32,889 nt of DNA, taken from the IMG/VR virus record IMGVR_UViG_3300021957_000160, positions 1 through 32,889 of that record; one strand, given 5' to 3'. The number at the start of each line of letters is the position of its first letter. Position 1 is the first letter of the stretch. The position numbers were made by a program, and so were the translations under genes. The stretch comes from a virus. The notes beneath the pieces are model-generated. The model was not told the DNA's origin. It did no database searches and saw nothing but the letters and a program-made list of their open reading frames with translations. Below, piece after piece: positions 7,674 to 15,102 of this stretch.

Positions 7674-7965
7674 AAAAGAAATTATTTATAATGGAAATAA
7701 GTATATTCTTGAATCAGAAGATAATTATACTATTGATCATGATGATCCTGTAAATCATCCTAATCATTATAAACAAGGTAACAGAGAAACTATTGAAGTC
7801 ATAAAAGATTATATGACTAATGATGAGTTTGTCGGATACCTTAAGGGCAATATAATTAAGTATGTTGGGAGGTTTAAATTTAAAGGTAATCCTTTACAGG
7901 ATTTAAAAAAAGCAAGTTGGTATTTAGATAAATTAATAAAGGAGATTGAAATATGGCAAGAGTAA
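7660..7965 (+). CDS. DUF3310 protein, 101 aa
   Basis: The core DDPVNHPNHYKQG followed later by GYLKGNIIKYVGRFKFKG and DLKKASWYLDKLI is the DUF3310 pattern, common in phages and sometimes annotated as nucleotide kinase-like without biochemical proof. The start is set at ATG 7660, preceded by GGAGAG at 7651-7656; an upstream in-frame ATG at 7633 lies inside the phosphoesterase and adds only nine residues. The end overlaps the next ATG by 13 nt. Role in nucleotide metabolism is a family-level guess. Confidence 0.8.
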   Translation: MADVKKEIIYNGNKYILESEDNYTIDHDDPVNHPNHYKQGNRETIEVIKDYMTNDEFVGYLKGNIIKYVGRFKFKGNPLQDLKKASWYLDKLIKEIEIWQE

Positions 7966-8141
7966 AGCAAGCATTTATAGAAGTTATAGATTTAGTTTGT
8001 GGATGTTTACAAGAAAATAAAACATTATCTCAAACTATTAATGAACTAAGGGAACTACATGATTTTAAAAATGGTAGTAATCCTTACCTGTTAGATGAAG
8101 ACTATATAGAAAAAACATTTTATGAATACAGAGGATACTAA
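7953..8141 (+). CDS. Small hypothetical protein, 62 aa
   Basis: Opens MARVKQAFIEVIDLVCGC and continues as mainly helical, ending with an acidic, Tyr-rich tail. AAAGGAG lies inside the DUF3310 gene about 10 nt before the ATG, and the stop shares a base with the next start (TAATG). A CxC pair near residues 17-19 is the only notable motif. Family not recognised. Confidence 0.6.
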   Translation: MARVKQAFIEVIDLVCGCLQENKTLSQTINELRELHDFKNGSNPYLLDEDYIEKTFYEYRGY

Positions 8142-8353
8142 TGGATACAAAGTTACTGATGTTAGATGCGTTAAGAAAAAAATACGAGGCACAGATAGCA
8201 GATGCGTATGCTAGTGCACTTGTTTATCTTAATTCAGCTGTTGGTATTGGTGAGCATCCACAGTTCATTGATGAGTTGGATAAACTGGTAAATAAAATAT
8301 CTTCAGCAGAAGAAAGTATACAAACCCTCAATAAATATTTTACTGATAAATAA
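8141..8353 (+). CDS. Small helical hypothetical protein, 70 aa
   Basis: Predicted long helices with regularly spaced Leu and charged residues (MLDALRKKYEAQIADAYAS, then ELDKLVNKISSAEESI), so a small helical bundle or coiled coil is likely. It starts on the upstream stop (TAATG). No catalytic motif and no recognised family. Ten bases separate it from the next gene, where AGAGGGG provides a ribosome site. Confidence 0.6.
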   Translation: MDTKLLMLDALRKKYEAQIADAYASALVYLNSAVGIGEHPQFIDELDKLVNKISSAEESIQTLNKYFTDK

Positions 8354-8363
8354 GAGGGGAACA

Positions 8364-8570
8364 ATGAGTAAAGAAAAAAAACAACAAGAAGTTAATGGGA
8401 AAACATATCTGATAACATCAGAACAACTAATGGATATTATGAGGTATTTAATGACTAGACCATACGGAGAAGTAGTTAATATCATGAGTAAATTATCTTC
8501 GTTAAGTCCGTTGGATCCTAGAATTAGTGCAGAGTTTGTGAAACAAGGAGAAAGCAATGACAGAAAATAA
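8364..8570 (+). CDS. Small hypothetical protein, 68 aa
   Basis: AGAGGGG just before the ATG gives a good start. The Lys/Gln-rich opening (MSKEKKQQEVNGKTYLIT) is followed by an amphipathic helix (QLMDIMRYLMTRPYGEVV). The end overlaps the next gene by 14 nt. No recognised family; a DNA- or protein-binding role is only a guess. Confidence 0.6.
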   Translation: MSKEKKQQEVNGKTYLITSEQLMDIMRYLMTRPYGEVVNIMSKLSSLSPLDPRISAEFVKQGESNDRK

Positions 8571-8799
8571 AGAAGATGAGATACTAAAACATACAGGAAT
8601 ACTATTTGAACTTAAGATTGGTTTAAATAAAAACAATATGGTAGTCATAGACTATGGGGGAAAGCCTGTTACTAAGATTAGAGAAGCGTTAAAGACTCAT
8701 CCATTTCATGCGAGTCTTTGTGCATCAATAATTAATCATGCAAACTCTGTTTGTAAAAAACTACAAGAAGATGTTAAACAGATTATACAAAAAATTTAG
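8557..8799 (+). CDS. Small hypothetical protein, 80 aa
   Basis: ACAAGGAGA lies upstream inside the preceding gene, at normal spacing to this ATG. The product has a beta-like middle (NMVVIDYGGKPVTKI) and a helical end with two Cys. It overlaps both neighbours, consistent with translation coupling. Family not recognised. Confidence 0.6.
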   Translation: MTENKEDEILKHTGILFELKIGLNKNNMVVIDYGGKPVTKIREALKTHPFHASLCASIINHANSVCKKLQEDVKQIIQKI

Positions 8800-8935
8800 A
8801 TATTACTTCTGGCATAACTGTATCATGGATAAGTTAGAAGGTTATGCTAGTAAATTAAGTAACTGGTTTTGGACTAAGCGATGGGGTGATCCTTCACTGT
8901 ATCGTAAGGCCCAAAAAAAAAGGAACCCAAGATAA
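8771..8935 (+). CDS. Small basic, Trp/Tyr-rich protein, 54 aa, last gene of the plus-strand operon
   Basis: Basic aromatic protein containing FRYYFWHNC, LSNWFWTKRWGDP and a KKKRNPR end. The start is uncertain: the frame is open from ATG 8738, ATG 8771 follows an AAGAAG-like site, and ATG 8825 would give only 36 aa. The 3' end doubles as the hairpin and T-tract of the minus-strand terminator. Short amphipathic Trp-rich peptides in phages may be membrane-associated; no family is recognised. Confidence 0.45.
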   Translation: MLNRLYKKFRYYFWHNCIMDKLEGYASKLSNWFWTKRWGDPSLYRKAQKKRNPR

Positions 8936-8945
8936 CTTAGGTTCC
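8913..8945 (-). terminator. Rho-independent terminator of the minus-strand late operon
   Basis: Read on the minus strand, a hairpin (8945-8936 pairing with 8931-8922, one C/A mismatch, 4-nt loop) is followed by nine T residues (8921-8913). It lies about 50 nt beyond the stop of the last minus-strand gene and inside the 3' end of the last plus-strand ORF. Confidence 0.75.
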
Positions 8946-8970
8946 AAATTAGTCGTGTTGCCTTGCTACG

Positions 8971-8997
8971 GGGGAGTCTTTATGGCTCCCCTTTTTT
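8971..8997 (+). terminator. Rho-independent terminator of the plus-strand operon
   Basis: GGGGAGTC (8971-8978), loop TTTAT, GGCTCCCC (8984-8991), then six T (8992-8997). It is a strong GC stem in AT-rich surroundings, 36 nt after the last plus-strand stop. Its T-run overlaps the stop codon of the convergent 801-aa gene. Confidence 0.85.
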
Positions 8998-11401
8998 ATG
9001 CAAATAATCTATCTGTTTGCTGTTTAGCTTTACTTAGTTTGATAGGCTTGCTTAGTATTTCTTTTTGTAATTTCTTTGGTAGTTTCATTTTAATAATTTC
9101 ATGAGGATATTTAATATTAAAGTTTTCACCACTAAAGTATTCAGATATATAAGAATTATAACTATTTATATCTGTGCCACCTGAAGGGATAACTGATGAT
9201 ATAGGCATTTGTAAATTAATATCTCTATTATTCCATACTCTTGCTATGTTCATTAACTCACCAGCATTAGCTTTTGTTATTGCTTTATCTATTTCACTAT
9301 CTGGTTTTACCCACATATAATAATTTTTTTCATTTTCTATATCTGGGTTATCATCAATAAGTGTATCTAAAATACTATCTCCTGCACCCCTACCTGTTTC
9401 AGTAAATATGCTTGCATAATCTGGAAGTGTGGCATTGTCAGGAAGTGGATCTCCCTCTACAGTTCCACGATTTAGACTTTCAATTGTATTTGCTAATGAA
9501 CTATAGCTAATTTTACGCAAAACAAACCCATCTCTTAATGCAGTTCGAGTTCTACGAGTTATATTTAAAGCATCTGATTCTTCTGTAGGTTCATTTAAAC
9601 CAACATCATCAAATTCTTTTAACTTACCTTTACCAGGAAGTTCAACTGTTTCTAATTTTACGTTATATTTATCTGCAATTTTTTCTAATTGTTTATATAC
9701 AATTTCATCATAAAATTTTTTTAAACCTTCTTTATCTTCCATAGGTTGACCTTCATATCTATCAAATTGTATTTGACCATTAGTTATACCTATACTATCT
9801 AAATCTTTTTCTACTGCTTTTTTTATCATAGCATTTAATATTAACTCTACATATTTTTTTGATTCAGTTATAGGTAATGGATTGTAACCTCTTAGATCTA
9901 CCTGTTTTTGTGCTTGCTCTTTTGTTTTGTAAGAACCCTTAGTAACTAAATTATTTTTATCAAAAACATAAAAGTTGTTATCCATTAATCTAACTTCAGG
10001 CACACCACGTTCATTTGTTATATCTCTTCCTGTATCTACAGAATATAAAACATTTTGATTTTCAGTAGCAAAATTTTTTGCTTCATCTAATATTTTTTTA
10101 TTAGTAGGTTCTGTATCTGTTAATCCTGCTATTGGCCCTTCTCTATCATTTTCAATTTGTCCAAATATACCACGACCAGATAATACATCTGGTTCTTTTT
10201 TAACAAGATAGTTAGGATAATTTTTTTTTAAAAAATCTTGAGTAATATCTTTACCTTTTATTATAACAAAATCATCTTTAGTTCCTTCTTGCTGTATCTT
10301 TTGTATCATATCAGATTGTATTTCATCTATGATAAAAGTATCTTCTAATTGTCTAGATGCATTTTTTAAAGTTTTATCATCGTTACTTAACTTTACACCA
10401 TCAGCTTCTTTTTTATTTAATCTTTTTTCCACAGCATCAGCATCAAAGTATCCTGTCTGTGCTCTAGCATGTCCTATAGCATTAGTTGCATATTCTTTAG
10501 CAAAATGATCAGGGTCAGCTGACCATTGCTCTGGCCCATCTACTTGAAAAACATATTGCTCTACAGTAGATTTGTATCCTTCTTGTAATTTTTGTCCAGT
10601 TGGATTAACTGCATAGTCATATGGTAAAGTACTAACAGCCCTTTTACCACCTGCACCACCAAGTGAAAAAGTTGTAAAATCATATTGATCTTCTAATGGT
10701 ACCTCAACTACACTTAGTTTATCTGCTATATTTTTTTGCTCTACAAAATCCAATAAGTCTTGTTTAGTTATAGATTCGTTACCTTGTAGATACTCTGATA
10801 ATCCTAGGTAATCCATTTCTTCTTTAGTAGAATTACTCTGTACAATACTTTTCCATTTACCTTTAGTAAATTTATTTTGTTTAGCATTCTTAATAGCATC
10901 AACAGCACGAGAATAGAACTCTGGTTTATCACCCATGAGTGCCTGTGCTGTTTGTTTTTCTGTTTCTGTTAGTGGCCCAAATTCTACTTTGGGTTCTAGT
11001 GCTTTTTGTGTTTGGGATTTAATGTCGTCTTCTTTGGATAAGTTTTTAGATATTTCTAACGCAGCTTCGGTAGCTACTTCTGTGCCAATGTTTGGCTCTT
11101 TATCTTCAGGGGGTTCCTGTTGTGGTTGGTTGGATTGATTTGGGTCTTTGACCATTGGTAAATTAGGATCATCATCATCGCTATCAGTAGATGCAAAATT
11201 AGGATTTACCATCGGTACACTATCTGCCTTAACCATAGGTGTATCAGCAGCTAATGTTTCATTTAAACTAGTAAATGCATCTTTACCATAAGTTGAAACA
11301 AACTTATTGAGTCCTAGCTTACTTAATTCTTTAGATAAGTAGGGTGCAGCAAATCTACCTACTGCTGTAATTATAGGGATTGCAAGTAATGGTGGTGCCA
11401 T
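8996..11401 (-). CDS. Large polyvalent-type protein with EIQSD domain, 801 aa
   Basis: The N-terminal about 150 residues are low-complexity (PMVKADSVPMVNPNF, Pro/Gln/Asp-rich) after a short hydrophobic start. A conserved domain follows: IIDEIQSDMIQKIQ (about residues 352-365), a block with AMIKKAVEKDLDSIGITNG (about 525-545), GLKKFYDEIVYKQL and a C-terminal KLPKKLQKEILSKP. The same order (E[IV]QSD, a xxTxGxxxxxRY segment, KxFYDxI, then a terminal beta segment) is known to me from large polyvalent proteins of phages and conjugative elements, where its biochemical role is unknown. It is the last gene before the terminator and probably a virion or injected protein; that is inference. Confidence 0.65.
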   Translation of the reverse strand: MAPPLLAIPIITAVGRFAAPYLSKELSKLGLNKFVSTYGKDAFTSLNETLAADTPMVKADSVPMVNPNFASTDSDDDDPNLPMVKDPNQSNQPQQEPPEDKEPNIGTEVATEAALEISKNLSKEDDIKSQTQKALEPKVEFGPLTETEKQTAQALMGDKPEFYSRAVDAIKNAKQNKFTKGKWKSIVQSNSTKEEMDYLGLSEYLQGNESITKQDLLDFVEQKNIADKLSVVEVPLEDQYDFTTFSLGGAGGKRAVSTLPYDYAVNPTGQKLQEGYKSTVEQYVFQVDGPEQWSADPDHFAKEYATNAIGHARAQTGYFDADAVEKRLNKKEADGVKLSNDDKTLKNASRQLEDTFIIDEIQSDMIQKIQQEGTKDDFVIIKGKDITQDFLKKNYPNYLVKKEPDVLSGRGIFGQIENDREGPIAGLTDTEPTNKKILDEAKNFATENQNVLYSVDTGRDITNERGVPEVRLMDNNFYVFDKNNLVTKGSYKTKEQAQKQVDLRGYNPLPITESKKYVELILNAMIKKAVEKDLDSIGITNGQIQFDRYEGQPMEDKEGLKKFYDEIVYKQLEKIADKYNVKLETVELPGKGKLKEFDDVGLNEPTEESDALNITRRTRTALRDGFVLRKISYSSLANTIESLNRGTVEGDPLPDNATLPDYASIFTETGRGAGDSILDTLIDDNPDIENEKNYYMWVKPDSEIDKAITKANAGELMNIARVWNNRDINLQMPISSVIPSGGTDINSYNSYISEYFSGENFNIKYPHEIIKMKLPKKLQKEILSKPIKLSKAKQQTDRLFA

Positions 11402-11662
11402 TTAACAATTCCAGGCTCTTAATGCTTTATTAATTCTAGAGTTAGGGTCATTAGCAGTTTTCTTAGAAGTAAGTTTCTTTTTCATTCCACGCATACGAGC
11501 ACAAAAAGAGGCACGCCTTTTGTTGCCTACCTTTTTACTTGGTGCTTTTAAATTACCACCAGTCTCACGGTTATAAGAATCACGACCTTTTTGATTAAGG
11601 CCACCCTTAGGATTCTGACCTTCTTTTCTAGTCCATGCTTTTGTTTTAGCTGCTCCTGCCAT
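11402..11662 (-). CDS. Small basic protein, DUF6321-like, 86 aa
   Basis: Contains AWTRKEGQNPKGGLNQKGR, SYNRETGGNLKAP and SFCARMRGMKKKL, which I know as the conserved pattern of DUF6321, a small, Lys/Arg-rich family frequent in marine phages. It probably binds nucleic acid, although no function is established. It ends directly before the 801-aa gene (TAAATGG) and starts on the stop of the DUF5872-like gene. Confidence is high that it is a gene and moderate for the family name. Confidence 0.8.
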   Translation of the reverse strand: MAGAAKTKAWTRKEGQNPKGGLNQKGRDSYNRETGGNLKAPSKKVGNKRRASFCARMRGMKKKLTSKKTANDPNSRINKALRAWNC

Positions 11663-11910
11663 TATGCAAAACTCCTATATTGTTTTACTTTCTTTGCAAT
11701 ATTCTTAGGTTGTTTAACAAACTGTTTACCTTTAGCTTTACCCGCTTTCTTTGCAGCAGTTGTAGCTGCATATTCAGAAGAAGATAATGCTTTTATTGCT
11801 TTCTCTGGTAAGTATCTTTCACCTGTTACAGATGATTTTTTACCAGACTTGGTTCTCCATTTCTGTTTGCCCCAAGCCTTAAGTGATCTTTGACTTTTTG
11901 TTAGTGACAT
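11662..11910 (-). CDS. Small basic protein, DUF5872-like, 82 aa
   Basis: LKAWGKQKWRTKSGKKSS, TGERYLPEKAIKALSSSEYA and GKQFVKQPKNIAKKVKQ match the small basic family I know as DUF5872, found in phages and large DNA viruses; function unknown, probably DNA-associated. The start overlaps the preceding 45-aa gene by 32 nt and has no strong ribosome site of its own, so it may be translated by coupling. It shares a base with the downstream start. Confidence 0.75.
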   Translation of the reverse strand: MSLTKSQRSLKAWGKQKWRTKSGKKSSVTGERYLPEKAIKALSSSEYAATTAAKKAGKAKGKQFVKQPKNIAKKVKQYRSFA

Positions 11911-12016
11911 TTTTATTTTTCTTTTTTATTTTTGCTAATATTTTAAAGTCTTGTTTGTCTAGCTTTTTATTTTTGTTAAAGTCTAACTTGTATTGTTTTC
12001 CTTTTATTGCTACCAT
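11879..12016 (-). CDS. 45-aa basic protein with EF-hand-like loop
   Basis: Starts at ATG 12016 behind AAAGGAGAATATATA, a strong ribosome site. The sequence MVAIKGKQYKLDFNKNKKLD followed by KQDFKIL contains D-x-N-x-N-x-x-L-x-x-x-D, the spacing of a calcium-binding EF-hand or dockerin-type loop, and then becomes very Lys-rich. The length, good start and recurrence of this pattern in marine phage genomes that I recall support a real gene. Calcium binding is inferred from the motif only. Its 3' end overlaps the DUF5872-like start. Confidence 0.65.
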   Translation of the reverse strand: MVAIKGKQYKLDFNKNKKLDKQDFKILAKIKKKNKNVTNKKSKIT

Positions 12017-12029
12017 TATATATTCTCCT

Positions 12030-12398
12030 TTATCCTCTCAATGGATCGTAATATTCCTCTAAAGAAACAGTTACATCCAAACTCATTGTTGCTTCTATAT
12101 AACCTATTAATTTATCACCTTGATGCATATATAACTGGCTACCACTTACTAAATCAGTAGCTGTATGTGCACCCATAGCGAGTCCATTTACAATATGATG
12201 ATATGTACCATCATCAGCATGATAAAATTGTATATATGCTTTTTTATTATTAGCTATACCACTACTTAAATGTAGAAATTTAACAATAGCACTATAATTA
12301 TTAGGGCAAGTATAAATTAAATCTGCATCTGCATTTGGTAATAAACTTGTAATAGTTTTACTTTCAGTTAAAAATTTACTTTTACTTAGAAATGGCAT
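12030..12398 (-). CDS. Putative virion beta-sandwich protein, 122 aa
   Basis: Beta-rich pattern with short alternating strands (LIYTCPNNYSAIVKFLHLSS, KAYIQFYHADDGTYHHIV, DKLIGYIEATMSLDVTVSLEEYY), typical of small capsid- or tail-decoration proteins in marine phages. The LxxGDKLxGYIEA segment resembles a decoration-type jelly-roll strand, but I cannot assign a family. It begins where the 60-aa gene ends upstream. Virion location is inferred from the late operon and the composition. Confidence 0.6.
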   Translation of the reverse strand: MPFLSKSKFLTESKTITSLLPNADADLIYTCPNNYSAIVKFLHLSSGIANNKKAYIQFYHADDGTYHHIVNGLAMGAHTATDLVSGSQLYMHQGDKLIGYIEATMSLDVTVSLEEYYDPLRG

Positions 12399-12580
12399 TA
12401 CGATTTATATCCACCACCTGCTTTCTTATATGCTTTAGCTAGTGCTTGTGCTTTTCTAGCTGACCATTTACCTGCGGCTGTGCCATGGGTATTTGCAGCT
12501 TTTATTCTATTAAAGATTTGTTTTCTTTTATTAGGTTGTGTATAGTTTCCTGCTTTATTTACTGTACTTTTATTACTCAT
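12398..12580 (-). CDS. Small basic protein, 60 aa
   Basis: STVNKAGNYTQPNKRKQIFN, then KAANTHGTAAGKWSARKAQA and LAKAYKKAGGGYKS: a Lys/Arg/Gly-rich small protein of a type that recurs in marine phage late operons. It probably binds DNA or the capsid interior; no function is known. It overlaps the 216-aa gene's end by 8 nt and shares one base with the downstream gene. Confidence 0.75.
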   Translation of the reverse strand: MSNKSTVNKAGNYTQPNKRKQIFNRIKAANTHGTAAGKWSARKAQALAKAYKKAGGGYKS

Positions 12581-13223
12581 CTTTTAACTCCTTAAAATGA
12601 TAATCGTAGCTGCCTTCCTCATGCTCATCAGTTATCCATTTAGAACTAGTCTCAACTGACCATCTTCTAGTATTAACTAATCTATTAATAAGAGGTTTCT
12701 TATCTAAATCTGTGCCCATAGATGCATCAAATACTCTTAATCTATTGTTAGGTTGTATTGCATAATTACCATCATCTAATTCTAATACATGGCCACATTT
12801 GTGTTGGTCTGGTTTTTCTGCATAACCAAAATTTAATTCGTTATAATCTCCTGGCCCCCAATCTATAGTAAATAAATATGTGCCTACTCTTTTTACTTTA
12901 CGTCTAGATATATACTGCATTTTATTACCTGATAATTCATAAAACGTAGTAACACTTACATTATAACTAAAACTATCCCACATAACTAACTCATTAAGTG
13001 GCAACTCTTTTACATTAGGCTCTTTACAGAATGCTGATATAGGTGCTCTCCACCATAGCCCACCATCTTCCATCATAAAATGAAACAATGGTACTTGATT
13101 TGGTATAGAACTAAATCCAAATATAGCACACCCAAAGTATTTATCAAAGGAATCTTTTTGATCTCTTAAATAATTACCTCTAACATAGCACTCTATGATA
13201 GGTATGTTAGCATTAAGGTACAC
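12573..13223 (-). CDS. Hypothetical late protein, 216 aa, GTG start
   Basis: The open frame begins with GTG at 13223, sharing one base with the TAG of the upstream gene (TAGTG). No ATG lies near, and the conserved-looking text starts immediately (IPIIECYVRGNYLRDQ), so GTG is the likely start. The product is aromatic-rich (FHFMMEDGGLWWRAPISAF, DWGPGDYNELNFGYAEKP) with several Cys/His and looks like a compact globular cytosolic protein. It lacks a signal peptide or membrane span. I do not recognise a functional family. Confidence 0.7.
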   Translation of the reverse strand: MYLNANIPIIECYVRGNYLRDQKDSFDKYFGCAIFGFSSIPNQVPLFHFMMEDGGLWWRAPISAFCKEPNVKELPLNELVMWDSFSYNVSVTTFYELSGNKMQYISRRKVKRVGTYLFTIDWGPGDYNELNFGYAEKPDQHKCGHVLELDDGNYAIQPNNRLRVFDASMGTDLDKKPLINRLVNTRRWSVETSSKWITDEHEEGSYDYHFKELKDE

Positions 13224-13540
13224 TAGTTTGCTAGCGGGTTAGAAGATTTAATTTTTAATTCCTCTATTTGATTTTGTAATACTTGAAGTGTTTTTTCGTT
13301 TACTAATATTTTAGTATGGCTATGCTCATTATCATGTGTATGTGATAGATCTTTATTTTCTAGAGCAGTAACTTTTTCTTCTAATACAGCTATTTGTGCA
13401 GACCAATCTGTACCACCTGCATTTTCTAATGCATCTAGTTTAGTTGTTATTTCACCATACTTTACAAAGCCACCACCTATTGCGGCAATGACACCTAGTA
13501 AAGCTGCTACACCTGCTAATTGATTTTTTATTTTATCCAT
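13223..13540 (-). CDS. Membrane-anchored coiled-coil protein, 105 aa
   Basis: One N-terminal membrane helix (GVAALLGVIAAIGGGFV), then a coiled coil (TTKLDALEN, IAVLEEKVTALENK), a His-rich stretch (HTHDNEHSH) and a second coiled coil (LQVLQNQIEELKIK). The layout resembles inner-membrane spanins, but no outer-membrane lipoprotein partner is seen, so spanin is only one possibility. The His cluster could bind metal. AGGGG precedes the ATG. Confidence 0.65.
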   Translation of the reverse strand: MDKIKNQLAGVAALLGVIAAIGGGFVKYGEITTKLDALENAGGTDWSAQIAVLEEKVTALENKDLSHTHDNEHSHTKILVNEKTLQVLQNQIEELKIKSSNPLAN

Positions 13541-13541
13541 A

Positions 13542-13697
13542 TTATATCCCCTGCATCCTTGGATCTTTTGAAGTTATATTTTTTGTTGCCTTTGGTCTGG
13601 CTATAGAAGTTTTACTTCTCTGCCTTAGCTGTGCTAGTGCTGAGTCTTTATATTTTTTCTGCTTTATTAATTTTAATAAGTCAAATTTAAAGTTCAT
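13542..13697 (-). CDS. Small basic protein, 51 aa
   Basis: ORF MNFKFDLLKLIKQKKYKDSA continuing through LAQLRQRSKTSIARP to KDPRMQGI, highly basic. AGAGG about 10 nt before the ATG supports the start. It overlaps the end of the 471-aa gene by 11 nt and ends two bases before the next start, filling what would otherwise be an unexplained gap. Possibly a virion- or membrane-associated peptide; family unknown. Confidence 0.6.
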   Translation of the reverse strand: MNFKFDLLKLIKQKKYKDSALAQLRQRSKTSIARPKATKNITSKDPRMQGI

Positions 13698-15102
13698 TTT
13701 TAAGTACCTCTAATTGTATTAACAATTGCTGTCTTTCATTTTGTAATTCATTTATTTTATTTACCTTAGTAGATATAGGATCATTAGCTACATATTTATC
13801 TAGATTTATATTAGAATATATATCTCTATTATCTGCAATACTTACCTGGTCTAGGTAAATATCTTTTGGTTTATAAAAAGGTACATTATAAGTATCTAAT
13901 ATAATATCGTTATTGGACATAGCTTTAATTTTTATTAAGTTTTTAAATTCTAAGTTTTTACCAATGTCTTTTACTTTCTCGTCTATCTTATCCATAACTT
14001 GTTGTAGCTCTAGAGACTCTGACTGTGACTTAGCATTTGCTGTTTTAGTTTTTCTCGAGTTAATTTTTTCTTGCTTAGTATCACTCTCTTTCGTAGCATC
14101 GGTAGTTTGAGTAGTTTCGCTATCGGATTCTGCTTGTTCATTTTCTGTTTGTTCATCTTCAAAACCTTCTTGCATCATTTCAGAAGTTGTTTTTTCTTCT
14201 TCTTTAGATTCTTCCTCTACTACTTCTATTATACCCTCATCCGTAGAATTGTCAATATCTTCTTTATCCTCATTTTCCTCAACAAATAGCTGCGTCATAA
14301 GTTCCATTTCAGGTTCTTCTTGCTTTTGTTCTTCTGGCATTTCCATAACCATAGGCTCTTCAAATGATGGCTCTTCTTTAAACTCTGGTTCTTCCATACC
14401 AAACTCTTCTTCTATTGCAAAGTCAGGTTCAGGTAGTGCTACAAAGTTATCTTCAAACTTTGTATCTTCAAATTTAATATTGTCTTCAGGTTTGAAGTCA
14501 TCAAACAAATCTATAATCTCCTGTTCAACAGAGTCTTCTATGAAAATAGGTTCAGATTCGTAAGTGATAGTGAGGCTTGGCTCTTTGAGATCGACACCAT
14601 AATGACCTGTAGCATTTGAAGTATCTGAGAAATCATACTGTACAGAGATACTATAGTCGGTTTCAGTATTTCTAGATACAATAAAGCTGTCAGACCCAGT
14701 GTCGAAAGAACCGCAGTTAGTATAGCCACAGCCAGTAGAGTTGTAAGTTCGTATTTGTGTCGTTGTTTCACCACTTTGTCCTGTTATTGTTATAGTCGAT
14801 TGGACAGTAGATTCATAATCATTCCAATGCCAGTATTGAAATTCATGATCTCCACTAAATCCATACTTTATCTGATCCTCTGTTAGTCCTGCATCATTTC
14901 TTAAACTTATATCGTCTGATATGATATATTCATTATTGTGAGCAGCAATAACATCAGACCCGTGGCGACCATCAGCGGTACCAGACCAGGATCCTGAATC
15001 AAAGTTTTGATTGAGTAAATTATTTGTAGTAACTTCTTCACTTTTTATGGAAGTTGTAAGGATTAATGTAATCAGCAAACTTATTAATGCTATATATTGC
15101 AT
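13687..15102 (-). CDS. Exported or membrane-anchored acidic protein, 471 aa
   Basis: Starts at ATG 15102 (AGGAG six bases upstream); an in-frame TTG at 15108 is less likely. The N-terminus MQYIALISLLITLILTTSIK is a signal peptide or anchor. Residues about 25-180 form a beta-rich domain (NQNFDSGSWSGTADGRHGSD, FQYWHWNDYES, CGYTNCGS with a Cys pair, GHYGVDLKEPSLTITY) that I recall from other marine phage proteins without a known role. About 185-330 is extremely acidic and Met/Pro-rich (Glu runs), then a Lys/Thr/Ser-rich linker, and the C-terminus is a coiled coil (INELQNERQQLLIQLEVL). A periplasmic or cell-surface role in infection or lysis is inferred. Confidence 0.75.
   Translation of the reverse strand: MQYIALISLLITLILTTSIKSEEVTTNNLLNQNFDSGSWSGTADGRHGSDVIAAHNNEYIISDDISLRNDAGLTEDQIKYGFSGDHEFQYWHWNDYESTVQSTITITGQSGETTTQIRTYNSTGCGYTNCGSFDTGSDSFIVSRNTETDYSISVQYDFSDTSNATGHYGVDLKEPSLTITYESEPIFIEDSVEQEIIDLFDDFKPEDNIKFEDTKFEDNFVALPEPDFAIEEEFGMEEPEFKEEPSFEEPMVMEMPEEQKQEEPEMELMTQLFVEENEDKEDIDNSTDEGIIEVVEEESKEEEKTTSEMMQEGFEDEQTENEQAESDSETTQTTDATKESDTKQEKINSRKTKTANAKSQSESLELQQVMDKIDEKVKDIGKNLEFKNLIKIKAMSNNDIILDTYNVPFYKPKDIYLDQVSIADNRDIYSNINLDKYVANDPISTKVNKINELQNERQQLLIQLEVLKNEL

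Noticed and set aside
14249-14563. 104-aa Ser-rich plus-strand frame
   Set aside because: Reverse complement of the Glu-rich tract gives Ser/Phe-rich text; this is a composition artefact.
14538-14774. 78-aa hydrophobic frame on the minus strand inside the 471-aa gene
   Set aside because: Same-strand alternative frame without a good ribosome site; the parent frame has coherent domain sequence. Embedded membrane genes exist in phages, but nothing here favours it.
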